DNA of 64,000 nt from NCBI GenBank assembly GCA_016791425.1, contig JAEUMQ010000001.1, forward strand, positions 127,138 through 191,137. The letters run 5' to 3'. The notes under the pieces are model-generated. The model made no database searches and was not told where the DNA came from. It worked only from the letters and a program-made list of their open reading frames with translations. This stretch comes from Hyphomonadaceae bacterium (lineage in GTDB: Bacteria; Pseudomonadota; Alphaproteobacteria; Caulobacterales; Aquidulcibacteraceae). Shown here piece by piece: positions 16,149 to 25,073 of this stretch. A program made the translations under genes and the position numbers. Each line of letters opens with the position of its first letter. Within the stretch, counting starts at the first letter, position 1.

Positions 16149-17849
16149 ATGGGCTATCGCGCACCGATCAAGGACATCCGCTTTGCGCTGGAGCAATGCG
16201 CCGAGGTCTGGGCCACATCCGAGAATGGCCCCGCCGGGGAGCTCGACCCCGAGCTCCTGACCGCGATCCTGGAGGGAGCCGGCGCCTTGGCCTCCGAGAC
16301 GCTGGCGCCGCTGAACCGCGTCGGCGACGCGGCGGGCGTGGCGTTGCAGGACGCCGAGGTGAAGACCCCGCCCGGATTCGCCGATGCCTACCGCGCTTTC
16401 GCCGAAGGCGGCTGGCAGGGTCTTGCCGCAGATCCTGCTCATGGCGGCCAGGGGCTGCCCCGCGTACTCGCGCTTGCGGTGATGGAGATGATCACCTCCG
16501 CAAACATGAGCTTTGGGCTTTGTCCCATCCTGACCCTCGGCGCGATCGAGGCGCTGGAGGCGCACGGCAGCGACGCGCAGCGCGCGCTCTATCTGCCCAA
16601 GCTGGTGAGCGGCGAATGGACCGGCACGATGAACCTGACCGAGCCGCAGGCCGGCTCCGATCTTGCCGCGCTGACGACCAGGGCCGAGCCGTCCGTGGAC
16701 GGAACGTACCGGCTCACCGGGCAGAAGATCTTCATCACCTGGGGCGAGCACGACGCGGCCGCGAACATCGTGCACCTGGTGCTCGCGCGCCTGCCCGATG
16801 CGCCGGCCGGTTCAGCGGGGATCTCGCTTTTCGTTGCGCCAAAGATCCTGCCGGATGGAGGGCGCAACGCGCTGCGCTGCATCGGCGTGGAGGAGAAGCT
16901 GGGCATCCACGCCTCCCCCACCTGCACGATGGCGTTCGAAGGCGCGACCGCGTGGCTCGTCGGCGAGCCCAATCGCGGCCTGGCGCACATGTTCACGATG
17001 ATGAATTCCGCGCGCGTGAACATCGGCGTGCAGGGCGCCGCGATCGGCGAGGCGGCCTACCAGAAGGCGCTCGACTACGCCAAGGAGCGCCGCCAGGGCC
17101 GCGCCGAAGGCGTCTCCGGTTCCGCGCCGATCATTCTGCACCCGGACATTCGCCGCATCCTGGTGACGATGAAGGCCAAGACCCAGGCCGCGCGTGTGCT
17201 CTGCTATGCGGCGGCCGCGGCCGCCGATCGCGGCGACGCCGCGCGCGCCGATCTCCTGACGCCGATCGCCAAGGCCTGGTCGACCGATTGGGGCGTGGAG
17301 GCCGCGAGCCTGGGGCTGCAGGTGCACGGCGGCATGGGCTTCATCGAGGAGACCGGCGCCGCGCAATTCTATCGCGATGCGCGCATCGCGCCGATCTATG
17401 AGGGCACGAACGGCATCCAGGCGATCGACCTCATCGGCCGCAAGCTATCTGCCGACGGCGGCGCCGCGATGGGCGCGCTGATCGCCGAGACGCGCGCGAT
17501 CGCCGCTGAAGCGCAAGCCACCGAGCGCACGTCGCTCGGACGCGTCGCCGTGCGGCTGGCCACGGCGTGCGAGGCGCTGAGCGAGGCGACCGCGCACATG
17601 CTTGCCGCGCAGAAGAAAGATCGGAAGGACGCGCTCGCCGGCGCGAACGCGTACTTGAAGCTCGCCGGCGACGTCGCCGCCGGCATGCTGCTGACCAAGG
17701 GCGTGATGGGCGCCGACGAGCCCGAGCAGGAAGCGCTTTTGTGCTTCTACGCCGAGACCGTGCTCGCCCCAGCGCCGGGCCTCGTGCACGAGGTCCGCGC
17801 CGGCGCGGGGCCCCTGTTCGACGATGCGCTGATCGATCTTGCGATCTGA
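16149..17849 (+). CDS. Acyl-CoA dehydrogenase (DmdC/FadE-like, long form)
   Basis: 566 residues from the ATG at 16149, preceded by GGAGG. The start MGYRAPIKDIRFALEQCAEV plus ASETLAPLNRVGDAAGV is typical of the long acyl-CoA dehydrogenase group that includes 3-methylmercaptopropionyl-CoA dehydrogenase. The FAD/substrate block GTMNLTEPQAGSDLAALTTRA, the KIFITWGEH strand and GGMGFIEETGAAQFYRDARIAPIYEGTNGIQAIDLIGRK (with the catalytic-type Glu in YEGTNGIQ) are all present. The extra C-terminal domain continues to the end. It oxidises acyl-CoA to enoyl-CoA, passing electrons to ETF. The substrate cannot be assigned here. Confidence 0.93.
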   Translation: MGYRAPIKDIRFALEQCAEVWATSENGPAGELDPELLTAILEGAGALASETLAPLNRVGDAAGVALQDAEVKTPPGFADAYRAFAEGGWQGLAADPAHGGQGLPRVLALAVMEMITSANMSFGLCPILTLGAIEALEAHGSDAQRALYLPKLVSGEWTGTMNLTEPQAGSDLAALTTRAEPSVDGTYRLTGQKIFITWGEHDAAANIVHLVLARLPDAPAGSAGISLFVAPKILPDGGRNALRCIGVEEKLGIHASPTCTMAFEGATAWLVGEPNRGLAHMFTMMNSARVNIGVQGAAIGEAAYQKALDYAKERRQGRAEGVSGSAPIILHPDIRRILVTMKAKTQAARVLCYAAAAAADRGDAARADLLTPIAKAWSTDWGVEAASLGLQVHGGMGFIEETGAAQFYRDARIAPIYEGTNGIQAIDLIGRKLSADGGAAMGALIAETRAIAAEAQATERTSLGRVAVRLATACEALSEATAHMLAAQKKDRKDALAGANAYLKLAGDVAAGMLLTKGVMGADEPEQEALLCFYAETVLAPAPGLVHEVRAGAGPLFDDALIDLAI

Positions 17850-17881
17850 TCCCCCGCGCCGCGATCAAGCGCGCGACGGGT

Positions 17882-18133
17882 TTAAGCGACCGGCGGTTTG
17901 GCTTTCGCCGCGCGCTTGGCCGGCGCCTTGCGGGGCGCGGCGCGCGCCACCGCCGCCTTGCGCGCCGACGCCGCCTCGCGCCGACGCGCGAGCTCGGCGT
18001 CGACGAGCGGCAAGAGCGCCGCCGCATCGGTCTGTTGCCGCGGCGTGCCGGCCGTCTCCAGCCGCGTCGCGTTGGCGCGCAGATTGGCGAGCTCGACGTC
18101 GGTCAGCTCGGGAATACGCTCCTGCAAGGACAT
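17882..18133 (-). CDS. Small basic hypothetical protein next to cold-shock gene
   Basis: 83 residues: MSLQERIPELTDVELANLRANATRLETAGTPRQQTDAAALLPLVDAELARRRE followed by a Lys/Arg/Ala/Pro-rich tail (APRKAPAKRAAKAKPP). The tail resembles histone H1-like or nucleoid-associated tails. It begins 15 bases after the cold-shock gene on the same strand and is probably co-transcribed with it. I cannot name a family; nucleic-acid binding is a guess from the basic tail. Confidence 0.7.
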   Translation of the reverse strand: MSLQERIPELTDVELANLRANATRLETAGTPRQQTDAAALLPLVDAELARRREAASARKAAVARAAPRKAPAKRAAKAKPPVA

Positions 18134-18148
18134 GTCTGCCTCCGCAGA

Positions 18149-18355
18149 TTATTCCGTCTTGAGATTGCTGACCGCATCGCGGCCGCGCTGGTCCTTTTCG
18201 ACCTCGAACGAGACGCGCTGCCCGTCCGCGAGGCTGCGGATGCCCGCCCGCTCGAGCGCGGAGATATGGACGAACACGTCCTTGCCGCCGCCTTCCGGCT
18301 GGATGAAGCCGAAGCCTTTTTGAACGTTGAAGAACTTGACGATGCCAGTAGCCAT
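18149..18355 (-). CDS. Cold-shock domain protein
   Basis: The 68-residue product starting at 18355 is a single cold-shock OB domain: MATGIVKFFNVQKGFGFIQP holds RNP1 (KGFGFIQP) and KDVFVHISALERAG holds RNP2 (VFVHI). These proteins bind single-stranded RNA/DNA and act as RNA chaperones. A much longer open frame runs upstream but does not code for anything recognisable. The 225-base gap to the divergent gene at 18581 leaves room for a long 5' leader, often important in csp regulation. Confidence 0.96.
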   Translation of the reverse strand: MATGIVKFFNVQKGFGFIQPEGGGKDVFVHISALERAGIRSLADGQRVSFEVEKDQRGRDAVSNLKTE

Positions 18356-18580
18356 GAACGCCTCCTTGCGCTCCCCGCCGGAAGATCCGGCAGGCTCAAA
18401 GATCGAACGAAGACGGCTAACGACCCGGCGCGAAGGCGGAAGGGAAGAGAGCGTAACGCGGGATCTGAGGGGAACATAGGCCTCCGCGCCCGGTTCGTCC
18501 AGGCCGGCCTTGGCCCAAAAAGTCGCCCCCAAGATTGCCAGTCGCGCGCCCCTGCGGCACTCATGCGGAGGGAGGCGCTG

Positions 18581-18970
18581 ATGTCGCGGACGCCGCAGGA
18601 AGAGGCCAATCTCGCGCTCGCGCTGGCGATGTATCGCGACGTGCTGATCGCCATGAATCCCGACGCCGTCGATACATATATCGCGTCCGACTACATCCAG
18701 CATTCCTCGCTCGCCGAGCCGGGCGTCGATGCGCTGAAGCGCTTTCTCGCGCAGGTGCGCCTCGCCTCTCCCGATGCGAAGCAGACCATCAAGCGCGCGT
18801 TCGTGGATGGCGATCACGTGATCGTGCACGTGCATGTGGAGCGCTGGCCGGGCGATCCGGGGCTCGCTGCGATCGATATTTTCCGCATCGCGAACGGCAG
18901 GATCGCCGAGCACTGGGACGTGATCCAGGACGTGCCGGCCAATCCGGTCAACACCAACTCGATGTTCTGA
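18581..18970 (+). CDS. NTF2-like/SnoaL-type protein
   Basis: 129 residues in the compact NTF2-like fold used by SnoaL-type cyclases and many proteins of unknown role: ANLALALAMYRDVLIAMNPDAVDTYIASDYIQHSSLAEPGVDALKRFLAQV, VHVERWPGDPGLAAIDIFRIANGRIAEHWDVIQDVP. The last block is typical of the YesE/SnoaL-like group. The ATG at 18581 follows a GGAGG site; an in-frame ATG at 18563 is possible. It is 15 bases before an SDR gene, suggesting joint action, but no substrate can be named. Confidence 0.85.
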   Translation: MSRTPQEEANLALALAMYRDVLIAMNPDAVDTYIASDYIQHSSLAEPGVDALKRFLAQVRLASPDAKQTIKRAFVDGDHVIVHVHVERWPGDPGLAAIDIFRIANGRIAEHWDVIQDVPANPVNTNSMF

Positions 18971-18985
18971 AATCCTCAAGGACAC

Positions 18986-19741
18986 ATGATGCGCCCCGAC
19001 CGCTTCACCGACTCCCACGTGCTCATCTTCGGCGGCAACAGCGGCATCGGGCTCGCCGCCGCGCGGGCGTTCAAGGCCGAAGGCGCGCGCCTGACCTTGA
19101 CCGGTCGCGATCAAATCACCTTGGACGAAGCCGCGAAGGAACTGGGCGCGCTCGCGCTCCGGAGCGACATGGCCAAGCCGGCCGAAAGCAAGGCCGCGGT
19201 CGCAGCCGGCGTGGCCAAGCATGGCGCGATCGACGTTGTGCTCGTGAACGCCGGCATCGGCGGATTTTCGGGCGTCGCCGAACTGACCGAGGAATTCTGG
19301 GACGGCGTGCACGGCGTGAACCTGCGCGGCGCCTTCTTCGCCGCGCAGGCCGCGCTGCCCCATCTGAAGGATGGCGGCGCGATCGTGTTCACCGGCTCGG
19401 TCGGCTCGATCATGGCGCTGCCTGGCAACGCGGCCTATGCCGCCGCGAAGGCGGGCCTCCGGGCCGCCGCGCGCATCTTCGCCGCCGAGCTTCTGCCGCG
19501 CGGCATACGCGTGAACGTGGTCTCCCCCGGCCCAACCGAAACGCCGCTCTTCAACCGCAATGTCGGCATGGGGCCCGAAGGCGTGGAGGCGCTGCGCAGG
19601 GAAATCCGCGCGGCCGTGCCGATGAAGCGCATTGCCGAGGCGGAGGAAGTGGCGGCCGCGGTGCTCTTCCTCGCCTCGCGCGAGGCGAGCTACATCAATG
19701 GCGTGGACCTCTTCGTGGATGGCGGCTGCGTGGAACTCTAA
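18986..19741 (+). CDS. SDR family oxidoreductase
   Basis: 251-residue classical short-chain dehydrogenase. The cofactor loop is GGNSGIGLAAARAF (near residues 14-27), NAG is in VLVNAGIGG, the catalytic Ser is in VFTGSVGSI and the YxxxK pair in NAAYAAAKAGLRAAAR. VNVVSPGPTETPLF is the usual loop after the active site, and the end INGVDLFVDGGCVEL is typical. It follows the NTF2-like gene. The reaction (NAD(P)-dependent alcohol/ketone chemistry) is a family property; the substrate is unknown. Confidence 0.92.
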   Translation: MMRPDRFTDSHVLIFGGNSGIGLAAARAFKAEGARLTLTGRDQITLDEAAKELGALALRSDMAKPAESKAAVAAGVAKHGAIDVVLVNAGIGGFSGVAELTEEFWDGVHGVNLRGAFFAAQAALPHLKDGGAIVFTGSVGSIMALPGNAAYAAAKAGLRAAARIFAAELLPRGIRVNVVSPGPTETPLFNRNVGMGPEGVEALRREIRAAVPMKRIAEAEEVAAAVLFLASREASYINGVDLFVDGGCVEL

Positions 19742-19839
19742 GCGCGCCGGCTTCGAAAGCCGCCGTTCGGTCCGCGCAGCGGCGGCGGCGGGAAAGCGGA
19801 CGCACCGCGTTGAGAGTCGTCCAGATTGTCCAAGGCGTT

Positions 19840-20748
19840 CTAGGTCGCCGATTTCAGCCAGGATGCGAACGCACGGATTTGCTTTTCGCGAGGATGATCC
19901 GGACGCCGGACGATGTAGAAGCGATAGCCGGGCAAGCTGAGGTCGAAGGCCTTTACGAGCGTGCCTGCGGCAAGCTCCTTCGCCACCAGCACGTCGCTGA
20001 ACAGCCCAACACCCTGCCCTCCGATGACCGCTTCGATGGCGTGCGATTCCTCGCGAAAGCTCAGATGCTGCATGTCCTTGTAGTCGGGCGCATCGGACCA
20101 TTTGCGCCGCGCTGCGTTCAGCCACCGCCGCCACGTCGGCGGGTCACGGTCGCCCGGCGCCCAATACGCGTGGATGAGCAGATGCTTCGCCAGATCGGCC
20201 GGCCGCTTCAATCGCGCTGGCGCGAGCAGCTTTGGATTGTAGACGGGCCAGAACGTGTCGGTCAGCAGCACCTCGGCGACGCCTTCCGGATCGCCGGCGC
20301 GGCTGGTGGCGTAGCGAATGGCGACATCGCCGTCGTCGGCGTCCAGGTCCAGCACGCTGTCTGTTCCAATCACCTCCAGGGGCACGCTGGCGCGCAGCTT
20401 CCGCCAGGCAGGCAACCGCGGCACAAGCCAGCGGCTGGCGAAGGCGTTCGTGGCTGTCACGCGCAGAGGGCGTTCCTCACTCAGGCGTCTGACAGCGCCG
20501 ATCGCGCCCTCAAACATTTCAAGCCCGCCGCGAATGGCTGGGAACAGCCGCGCGCCCGCGTCGGTCAAGGTCAATGGCCGCGGTCGACGGCGAAACAGCG
20601 CGTGTCCGCAATAGCGTTCGAGCAGTTTGATCTGATGGCTGATCGCGGTCGGCGTCACGCCCAGTTCCAGCGCGGCCTTCTTGAAGCTCATGTGGCGCGC
20701 GGCGGCGTCGAACGCACGCAATTCCACAAGCGGGGGCAGCGACTTCAT
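19840..20748 (-). CDS. LysR-family transcriptional regulator (GcvA-like)
   Basis: 302 residues. The N-terminal winged HTH (LVELRAFDAAARHMSFKKAALELGVTPTAISHQIKLLERYCGHALFRRRPRPLTLTDAGARL) has the PTAISHQI pattern of the GcvA/AmpR branch. The rest is the periplasmic-binding-like effector domain (LRVTATNAFASRWLVPRLPAWR). It is divergent from the FAD-linked oxidoreductase at 20856 and probably controls it and itself. A perfect palindrome in the shared intergenic DNA is a candidate site. Confidence 0.92.
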   Translation of the reverse strand: MKSLPPLVELRAFDAAARHMSFKKAALELGVTPTAISHQIKLLERYCGHALFRRRPRPLTLTDAGARLFPAIRGGLEMFEGAIGAVRRLSEERPLRVTATNAFASRWLVPRLPAWRKLRASVPLEVIGTDSVLDLDADDGDVAIRYATSRAGDPEGVAEVLLTDTFWPVYNPKLLAPARLKRPADLAKHLLIHAYWAPGDRDPPTWRRWLNAARRKWSDAPDYKDMQHLSFREESHAIEAVIGGQGVGLFSDVLVAKELAAGTLVKAFDLSLPGYRFYIVRRPDHPREKQIRAFASWLKSAT

Positions 20749-20762
20749 GGGACCATTGTAGC

Positions 20763-20775
20763 TGAATTCAATTCA
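20763..20775. promoter_or_regulatory. Candidate LysR operator
   Basis: TGAATTCAATTCA is a perfect 6+1+6 palindrome in the intergenic region between the divergent lysR-type gene (start 20748) and the FAD-oxidase gene (start 20856). With its flanking bases it fits the T-N11-A rule of LysR sites. Binding is inferred. Confidence 0.4.
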
Positions 20776-20855
20776 TCGGCAGCTGAAAACTTCGCGTTTG
20801 CGCGGGGCACGGTTCGCCGGAGACATTGGCGGCGGATTTGGGGAGCAGGCGCGCT

Positions 20856-22232
20856 ATGGGATCGACCTCGTTTGTTGCCGAAGCCGCGGCCAAGCTTGCA
20901 GCCGGCTTCAAGGGACAAGTTCTTGGCCCCGCCGACATCGGCTACGAGGAAGCGCGGAAAGTTCACAATGGCCTGGTGGATAAGCGACCAGCCCTGATCG
21001 CGCGCTGCCACGGCGTCTCCGATGTCGTCGCCGCACTCGATGTGGCCCGCAAACTCGGCCTTGAAGTCGCGGTTCGCGGCGGCGGTCACAACGTTTCCGG
21101 TCGGGCGACCATCGATGGCGGCGTCATGATTGATCTGTCGCCGATGAAGGACGTTGTTGTCGATCCAAAGGGAAGAACCGCACGTGCGCAAGGCGGCGCG
21201 ACATGGGCCGATCTCAACCCCGCAACACAAAAGCACAATCTCGCCGTCACCGGCGGCGTGGTTTCAGCAACCGGCGTCGGTGGGCTCACGCTCGGCGGTG
21301 GGATCGGTTGGCTGATGGGCAAGTATGGTCTGGCCCTCGACAATCTCCGCTCCGTCGAGCTCGTCACTGCGGATGGCGAAGTCTTGCAGGTCGGCAAGCA
21401 GTCGGAACCCGATCTTTTCTGGGCCCTTCGCGGCGGGGGCGGCAATTTCGGCATCGCGACCAGCTTTGAGTTTGATCTGCACGCGGTGGGGCCCACCGTC
21501 ATCGGAGGCCCGATTGTTCACCCGATTGCGCGCGCGCGCGACACGCTGAAATTCTTCCGCGACGCAACGCGATCTCTGGCCGACGAACAGATCCTGTTCG
21601 CGGCCCTGACACACGCGCCCGACGGCTCCGGCGCGCCGGTCGCCGCGCTGGTTACCTGCCATTGCGGCCCGCCTGTGGAGGCAGAGCGAGCGGTGCGGTC
21701 GCTGAAGCAATTTGGAACTCCGTTGGCGGATGGGATTGGCACGATTTCCTACGAACAGCTCAACGCCAATCTCGACGCCGGCTTTCCGAAAGGCGCTCTC
21801 AACTATTGGAAGTCGAATTTCCTGACCGAGCTCAGTGATGCTGCGATCGAGACGATGATCGATTGTTTTGCGCGCTGTCCAACGCCCATGAGCCAGTTTC
21901 TGATCGAGCATTTGCATGGCGCGGTCACGCGAGTCGGCGTCAGCGAAACGGCGTTCCCGCACCGGAAAGAAGGCTACAACTTCCTGATCCTGGCCCAATG
22001 GACCAATCACGCGGACACGAGCGCGTGCATCGAATGGGCGCGTGAATCGGCCAAGCTGATGCGACCATTCTTCGCCGCGGGACGCTATGTGAATTATCTG
22101 GACGACGACGAAGCCGGCGATCCGGTTGCGGCCGCGTACGGGCCCAACTACCGGCGGCTCCAGCAGATCAAGGCCAAATATGACCCGACCAATGTCTTTC
22201 GCATGAATCACAACATCCGGCCGCTGGCGTGA
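20856..22232 (+). CDS. FAD-linked oxidoreductase (berberine-bridge type)
   Basis: 458 residues from the ATG at 20856 (a TTG at 20826 is in frame but unlikely). The FAD_binding_4 domain shows VRGGGHNVSGRATIDGGVMIDLSPM, where the His of GGGHN is the usual covalent flavin attachment, and GGVVSATGVGGLTLGGGIGWLMGKYGLALDN. No Cys occurs at the second attachment position, so mono-covalent FAD is expected. The C-terminal BBE segment YVNYLDDDE... YGPNYRRLQQIKAKYDPTNVFRMNHNI is complete. Members oxidise sugars, alcohols or secondary metabolites with O2. Divergent LysR suggests induction by substrate. Confidence 0.9.
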   Translation: MGSTSFVAEAAAKLAAGFKGQVLGPADIGYEEARKVHNGLVDKRPALIARCHGVSDVVAALDVARKLGLEVAVRGGGHNVSGRATIDGGVMIDLSPMKDVVVDPKGRTARAQGGATWADLNPATQKHNLAVTGGVVSATGVGGLTLGGGIGWLMGKYGLALDNLRSVELVTADGEVLQVGKQSEPDLFWALRGGGGNFGIATSFEFDLHAVGPTVIGGPIVHPIARARDTLKFFRDATRSLADEQILFAALTHAPDGSGAPVAALVTCHCGPPVEAERAVRSLKQFGTPLADGIGTISYEQLNANLDAGFPKGALNYWKSNFLTELSDAAIETMIDCFARCPTPMSQFLIEHLHGAVTRVGVSETAFPHRKEGYNFLILAQWTNHADTSACIEWARESAKLMRPFFAAGRYVNYLDDDEAGDPVAAAYGPNYRRLQQIKAKYDPTNVFRMNHNIRPLA

Positions 22233-22287
22233 TGCGCGCAGACTAAAAGACGGCGGCGGGCGCGAACGGCGTGATCCGCCGCCTCGC

Positions 22288-23202
22288 TCAGACGCATCCC
22301 CTGATAAAGTCCGCGCGCTCCAGCGCGAATTGGCGGAAGCCCTTCGCCGGCCGCCCGAGCAGCGTGCGCACGTCTTGCGAGGGCACGGCGAAATGCCCGT
22401 CCCGCATCGCAAGCTCGTAGGAGACGATATCGTCGGAGCACCATTGGATGCCCCCGACATTGAACTCCGTGAGCGGCTCGCGCGGCACGCCCATGGCGTC
22501 GAAATGGGCGTAAAAGCCGTCGCGATCGACGTGCGCCACCTCGATCGGCTTGCCGGATATCTCGCTCATCAGCGCAGCCATGTCGCTCGTGCTCCAGAGC
22601 TCGGTCCCGGAGATGTTGTAGACGTGCTTGTCGTGCCCCGCGCTCAGCAGCACCGTGACCGCGCAGCCGACGCATTCGGCGCGGTCGATGAGGCCGGTCT
22701 TGCCTTCCCCGCTCGCCGTCACCCAGCGGCCGAACTTGATCGCCGGCGGCGCGGCCGCCTCCACCATCGAGTTCATGTAGAGCCCGTCGCGCATCGCGGT
22801 CCATTTGAGGCCGCTGGCGCGCAACTTCTCCTCGGTGCCGAAATGGTCCTTGGCGATCAGCGCCGGATTGTCCTTCGTGGCGCCGATATAGGAGGTGTAG
22901 ACGATGTGCCGCACGCCCGCCTTCTTGGCCGCGTCGATGGCGCGCGAATGCTGGCCGATCCGGTAGCCGACCTTCATGCCGCTGATGAGCAGCATCTTTT
23001 CCGCGCCCTGCGCCGCCGCTTCGAGCGAGGCCTCGTCGTCGAAATCGCCATAGCGCACTTCGCAGCCGGCGCCCTTGAGCGCGGCGAGCTTTTCCGGCTT
23101 GCGCGTCATGAGGATGAGGTCGCGCGGCGAAATCCGCTCGATCAGCATGCGCGCGGCCGCCCCGCCGAAATGCCCCGAGGCGCCCGTCACCAGAATGCGC
23201 AT
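22288..23202 (-). CDS. NmrA-like NAD(P)-binding protein
   Basis: 304 residues. MRILVTGASGHFGGAAARMLIER is a Rossmann start with the GxxGxxG of atypical/extended SDRs, followed by LILMTRKPEKLAALKGAGCEVRYGDFDD. RHIVYTSYIGATKDNPALIAKDHFGTEEKLRASGLKWTAMRDGLYMNSM is characteristic of the NmrA/QorB branch. It probably binds NADPH and acts as quinone reductase or redox sensor. No partner is obvious; it is divergent from the peroxiredoxin gene with a 155-base gap. Confidence 0.88.
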   Translation of the reverse strand: MRILVTGASGHFGGAAARMLIERISPRDLILMTRKPEKLAALKGAGCEVRYGDFDDEASLEAAAQGAEKMLLISGMKVGYRIGQHSRAIDAAKKAGVRHIVYTSYIGATKDNPALIAKDHFGTEEKLRASGLKWTAMRDGLYMNSMVEAAAPPAIKFGRWVTASGEGKTGLIDRAECVGCAVTVLLSAGHDKHVYNISGTELWSTSDMAALMSEISGKPIEVAHVDRDGFYAHFDAMGVPREPLTEFNVGGIQWCSDDIVSYELAMRDGHFAVPSQDVRTLLGRPAKGFRQFALERADFIRGCV

Positions 23203-23357
23203 GCCGCCTCCCCAACGCTGGCAGGTGTCATCGTCTAGCGGCTGCCCGGGCGGGTGTCGACGCCCGCGGAGCCGACGCGCCGAGGCATTGGCGCGCCCTG
23301 ATCGAGGGTGCTACACCGCTCGCAACCCGCACTGGGCGCAATCAAGAGGAGGCGCGC

Positions 23358-24023
23358 ATGTCCCTGCGCATCGGCGACAAGGCCCCGGATTTCGAAGCTG
23401 ACACCACCCAGGGCCGCATCAAGTTCCACGAATGGCTTGGCAATTCCTGGGGCATCCTCTTTTCGCACCCGAAGGATTTCACGCCTGTCTGCACCACTGA
23501 GCTCGGCGCGCTCGCCAAGCTCGAGCCGGACTTCGCCAAGCGCAACACCAAGGTGCTGGGGCTCTCGGTCGATCCGGTGGACGACCACAATCGCTGGGTC
23601 GGCGACATCCGCGACGTGACCGGCTTCATGCCGGGCTATCCGCTGATCGGCGACCACGACCTCAATGTCGCGAAGCTCTACGACATGCTGCCGACCGACG
23701 CCGGCAATTCGAGCCAGGGCCGCACCGCCGCGACCAACGCCACCGTGCGCGTGGTCTACATCATCGGCCCCGACAAGATCATCAAGGCCGCGCTCTCCTA
23801 CCCGATGTCGAGCGGCCGCAATTTCGATGAAGTGCTGCGCCTGCTTGAATCGGTGCAGCTCACCGCCGAGCACAAGGTCGCCACGCCGGCGAACTGGAAG
23901 AACGGCGATGACGTGATCATCGTCCCGGCGGTGACCGACGAGGAGGCCAAGCAGCGCTTCCCCGGCGGCTGGAAGACGCTGAAGCCCTATCTGCGCGTCG
24001 TGCCCCAGCCGCGCGGCAACTAA
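23358..24023 (+). CDS. 1-Cys peroxiredoxin (Prx6 type)
   Basis: 221 residues, matching the 1-Cys Prx6 group. The peroxidatic site is HPKDFTPVCTTELG, with the active Cys near residue 47. The long C-terminal dimerisation part (SYPMSSGRNFDEVLRLLESVQLTAEHKVATPANWKNGDDVIIVPAV) is typical and replaces a resolving Cys. It reduces H2O2 and organic peroxides in the cytosol. A good GAGGAGG site precedes the ATG. An MBL hydrolase follows 61 bases later, past a hairpin. Confidence 0.95.
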   Translation: MSLRIGDKAPDFEADTTQGRIKFHEWLGNSWGILFSHPKDFTPVCTTELGALAKLEPDFAKRNTKVLGLSVDPVDDHNRWVGDIRDVTGFMPGYPLIGDHDLNVAKLYDMLPTDAGNSSQGRTAATNATVRVVYIIGPDKIIKAALSYPMSSGRNFDEVLRLLESVQLTAEHKVATPANWKNGDDVIIVPAVTDEEAKQRFPGGWKTLKPYLRVVPQPRGN

Positions 24024-24032
24024 CGTCTGCGG

Positions 24033-24058
24033 ACGCGGCTCCTCCGAACGGAGGGGCC
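24033..24058. terminator. Hairpin between peroxiredoxin and MBL gene
   Basis: GCGGCTCCTCCG-AA-CGGAGGGGCCGC forms a stem of about 12 pairs with one mismatch, just after the peroxiredoxin stop. There is no proper T-run, so it may be a weak terminator or an mRNA-stabilising hairpin. It suggests the two genes are not simply one tight operon. Confidence 0.4.
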
Positions 24059-24084
24059 GCTTCCGATCGGAGCGCGCACCTGAG

Positions 24085-24951
24085 ATGAACCCCAACGTCG
24101 CATCGTTCCTGCACGCGCCGACCGGCACCTATACGCACGTCGTCTCGTGCCCGGTCACCCGGCGCGCCGCGATCATCGACAGCGTGCAGGATTATGACGC
24201 GCCCTCAGGCACGTTGAGCACCAAGAGCGCCGATGCCGTGATCGCGCACGCGCGCGCCCATGATCTCAAGGTCGATTGGCTGCTGGAGACGCACATCCAC
24301 GCCGATCACCTCTCGGCCGCGCCCTATCTGAAGCACGTGCTCGGCGGCCAGGTCGGCGTCGGCGCCAAGATCGGCTCGGTGCAGGACACCTGGAACGGCC
24401 GCTTCAACCTGCCCGAGCCGCTGCGCACACAGCCCGGCCTCTTCGATCATCTCTTCACGGACAACGAGCCGATCCCGCTCGGCGAGGTGGCGGGCCGCGC
24501 GCTCGACACGCCCGGCCACACCGCGATGGACGTGACCTACCTCTTCGGCGACGCCGCCTTCATCGGCGACACGCTCTTCGCGCCCGACTACGGCGTCGCG
24601 CGCACGGACTTTCCAGGCGGCAAGGCCGAGACGCTCTACCATTCGATCGTCAGGATCCTGGCGCTGCCGGAGAACACCCGGCTCTTCCTCTGCCACGATT
24701 ATCTGCCTGCGGACGGATCGCGCGGCGAGCGCCGCCCCGAGACCTCCATCGCCGGCCAGCGCGGCAACCTCATGTGGAAAGACTACCCCGACGAGGCGAG
24801 CTTCGCCGCGATGCGGCGCGAGCGCGACAAGCCGCTCACCCCGCCCGTCCTGCTCTTTCCCTCGCTGCAAGTGAACATCCGCGCCGGCGAGGCGCCGCCG
24901 CCGGAGGCCAATGGCGTTGCGTACCTGAAGATTCCGCTGCGCCGCGGCTGA
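24085..24951 (+). CDS. MBL-fold hydrolase (persulfide dioxygenase/ETHE1-like)
   Basis: 288 residues with the metal motif THIHADHLSAAPYLK (HxHxDH), a second metal His in DTPGHTAMDV, the bridging Asp in FIGDTLFAPDYG and LFLCHDYLP near the end. The N-terminus SFLHAPTGTYTHVVSCPVTRRAAIIDSVQDYDAPSG is typical of the glyoxalase-II/ETHE1-like group, including bacterial Blh-type proteins of sulfur metabolism. Sulfur (persulfide) oxidation is the best guess; a glyoxalase II-like function is the alternative. Confidence 0.87.
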   Translation: MNPNVASFLHAPTGTYTHVVSCPVTRRAAIIDSVQDYDAPSGTLSTKSADAVIAHARAHDLKVDWLLETHIHADHLSAAPYLKHVLGGQVGVGAKIGSVQDTWNGRFNLPEPLRTQPGLFDHLFTDNEPIPLGEVAGRALDTPGHTAMDVTYLFGDAAFIGDTLFAPDYGVARTDFPGGKAETLYHSIVRILALPENTRLFLCHDYLPADGSRGERRPETSIAGQRGNLMWKDYPDEASFAAMRRERDKPLTPPVLLFPSLQVNIRAGEAPPPEANGVAYLKIPLRRG

Positions 24952-25073
24952 CGGGCGTGTGACGCCGGTCGCATCGCGATCCGGCGCGCCGGCGCTCCGT
25001 CTCCGGAGGAAATCGCGTTGCAGCGACGGGCGCTCTTGAAGCATGGTCCGTCGAGGAAGCGAGGGAGAGGAAC

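Noticed and set aside
18356-20134. Long N-terminal extension of the cold-shock protein
   Set aside because: Only the last 68 codons match the family; the rest is a shadow of the NTF2-like and SDR genes.
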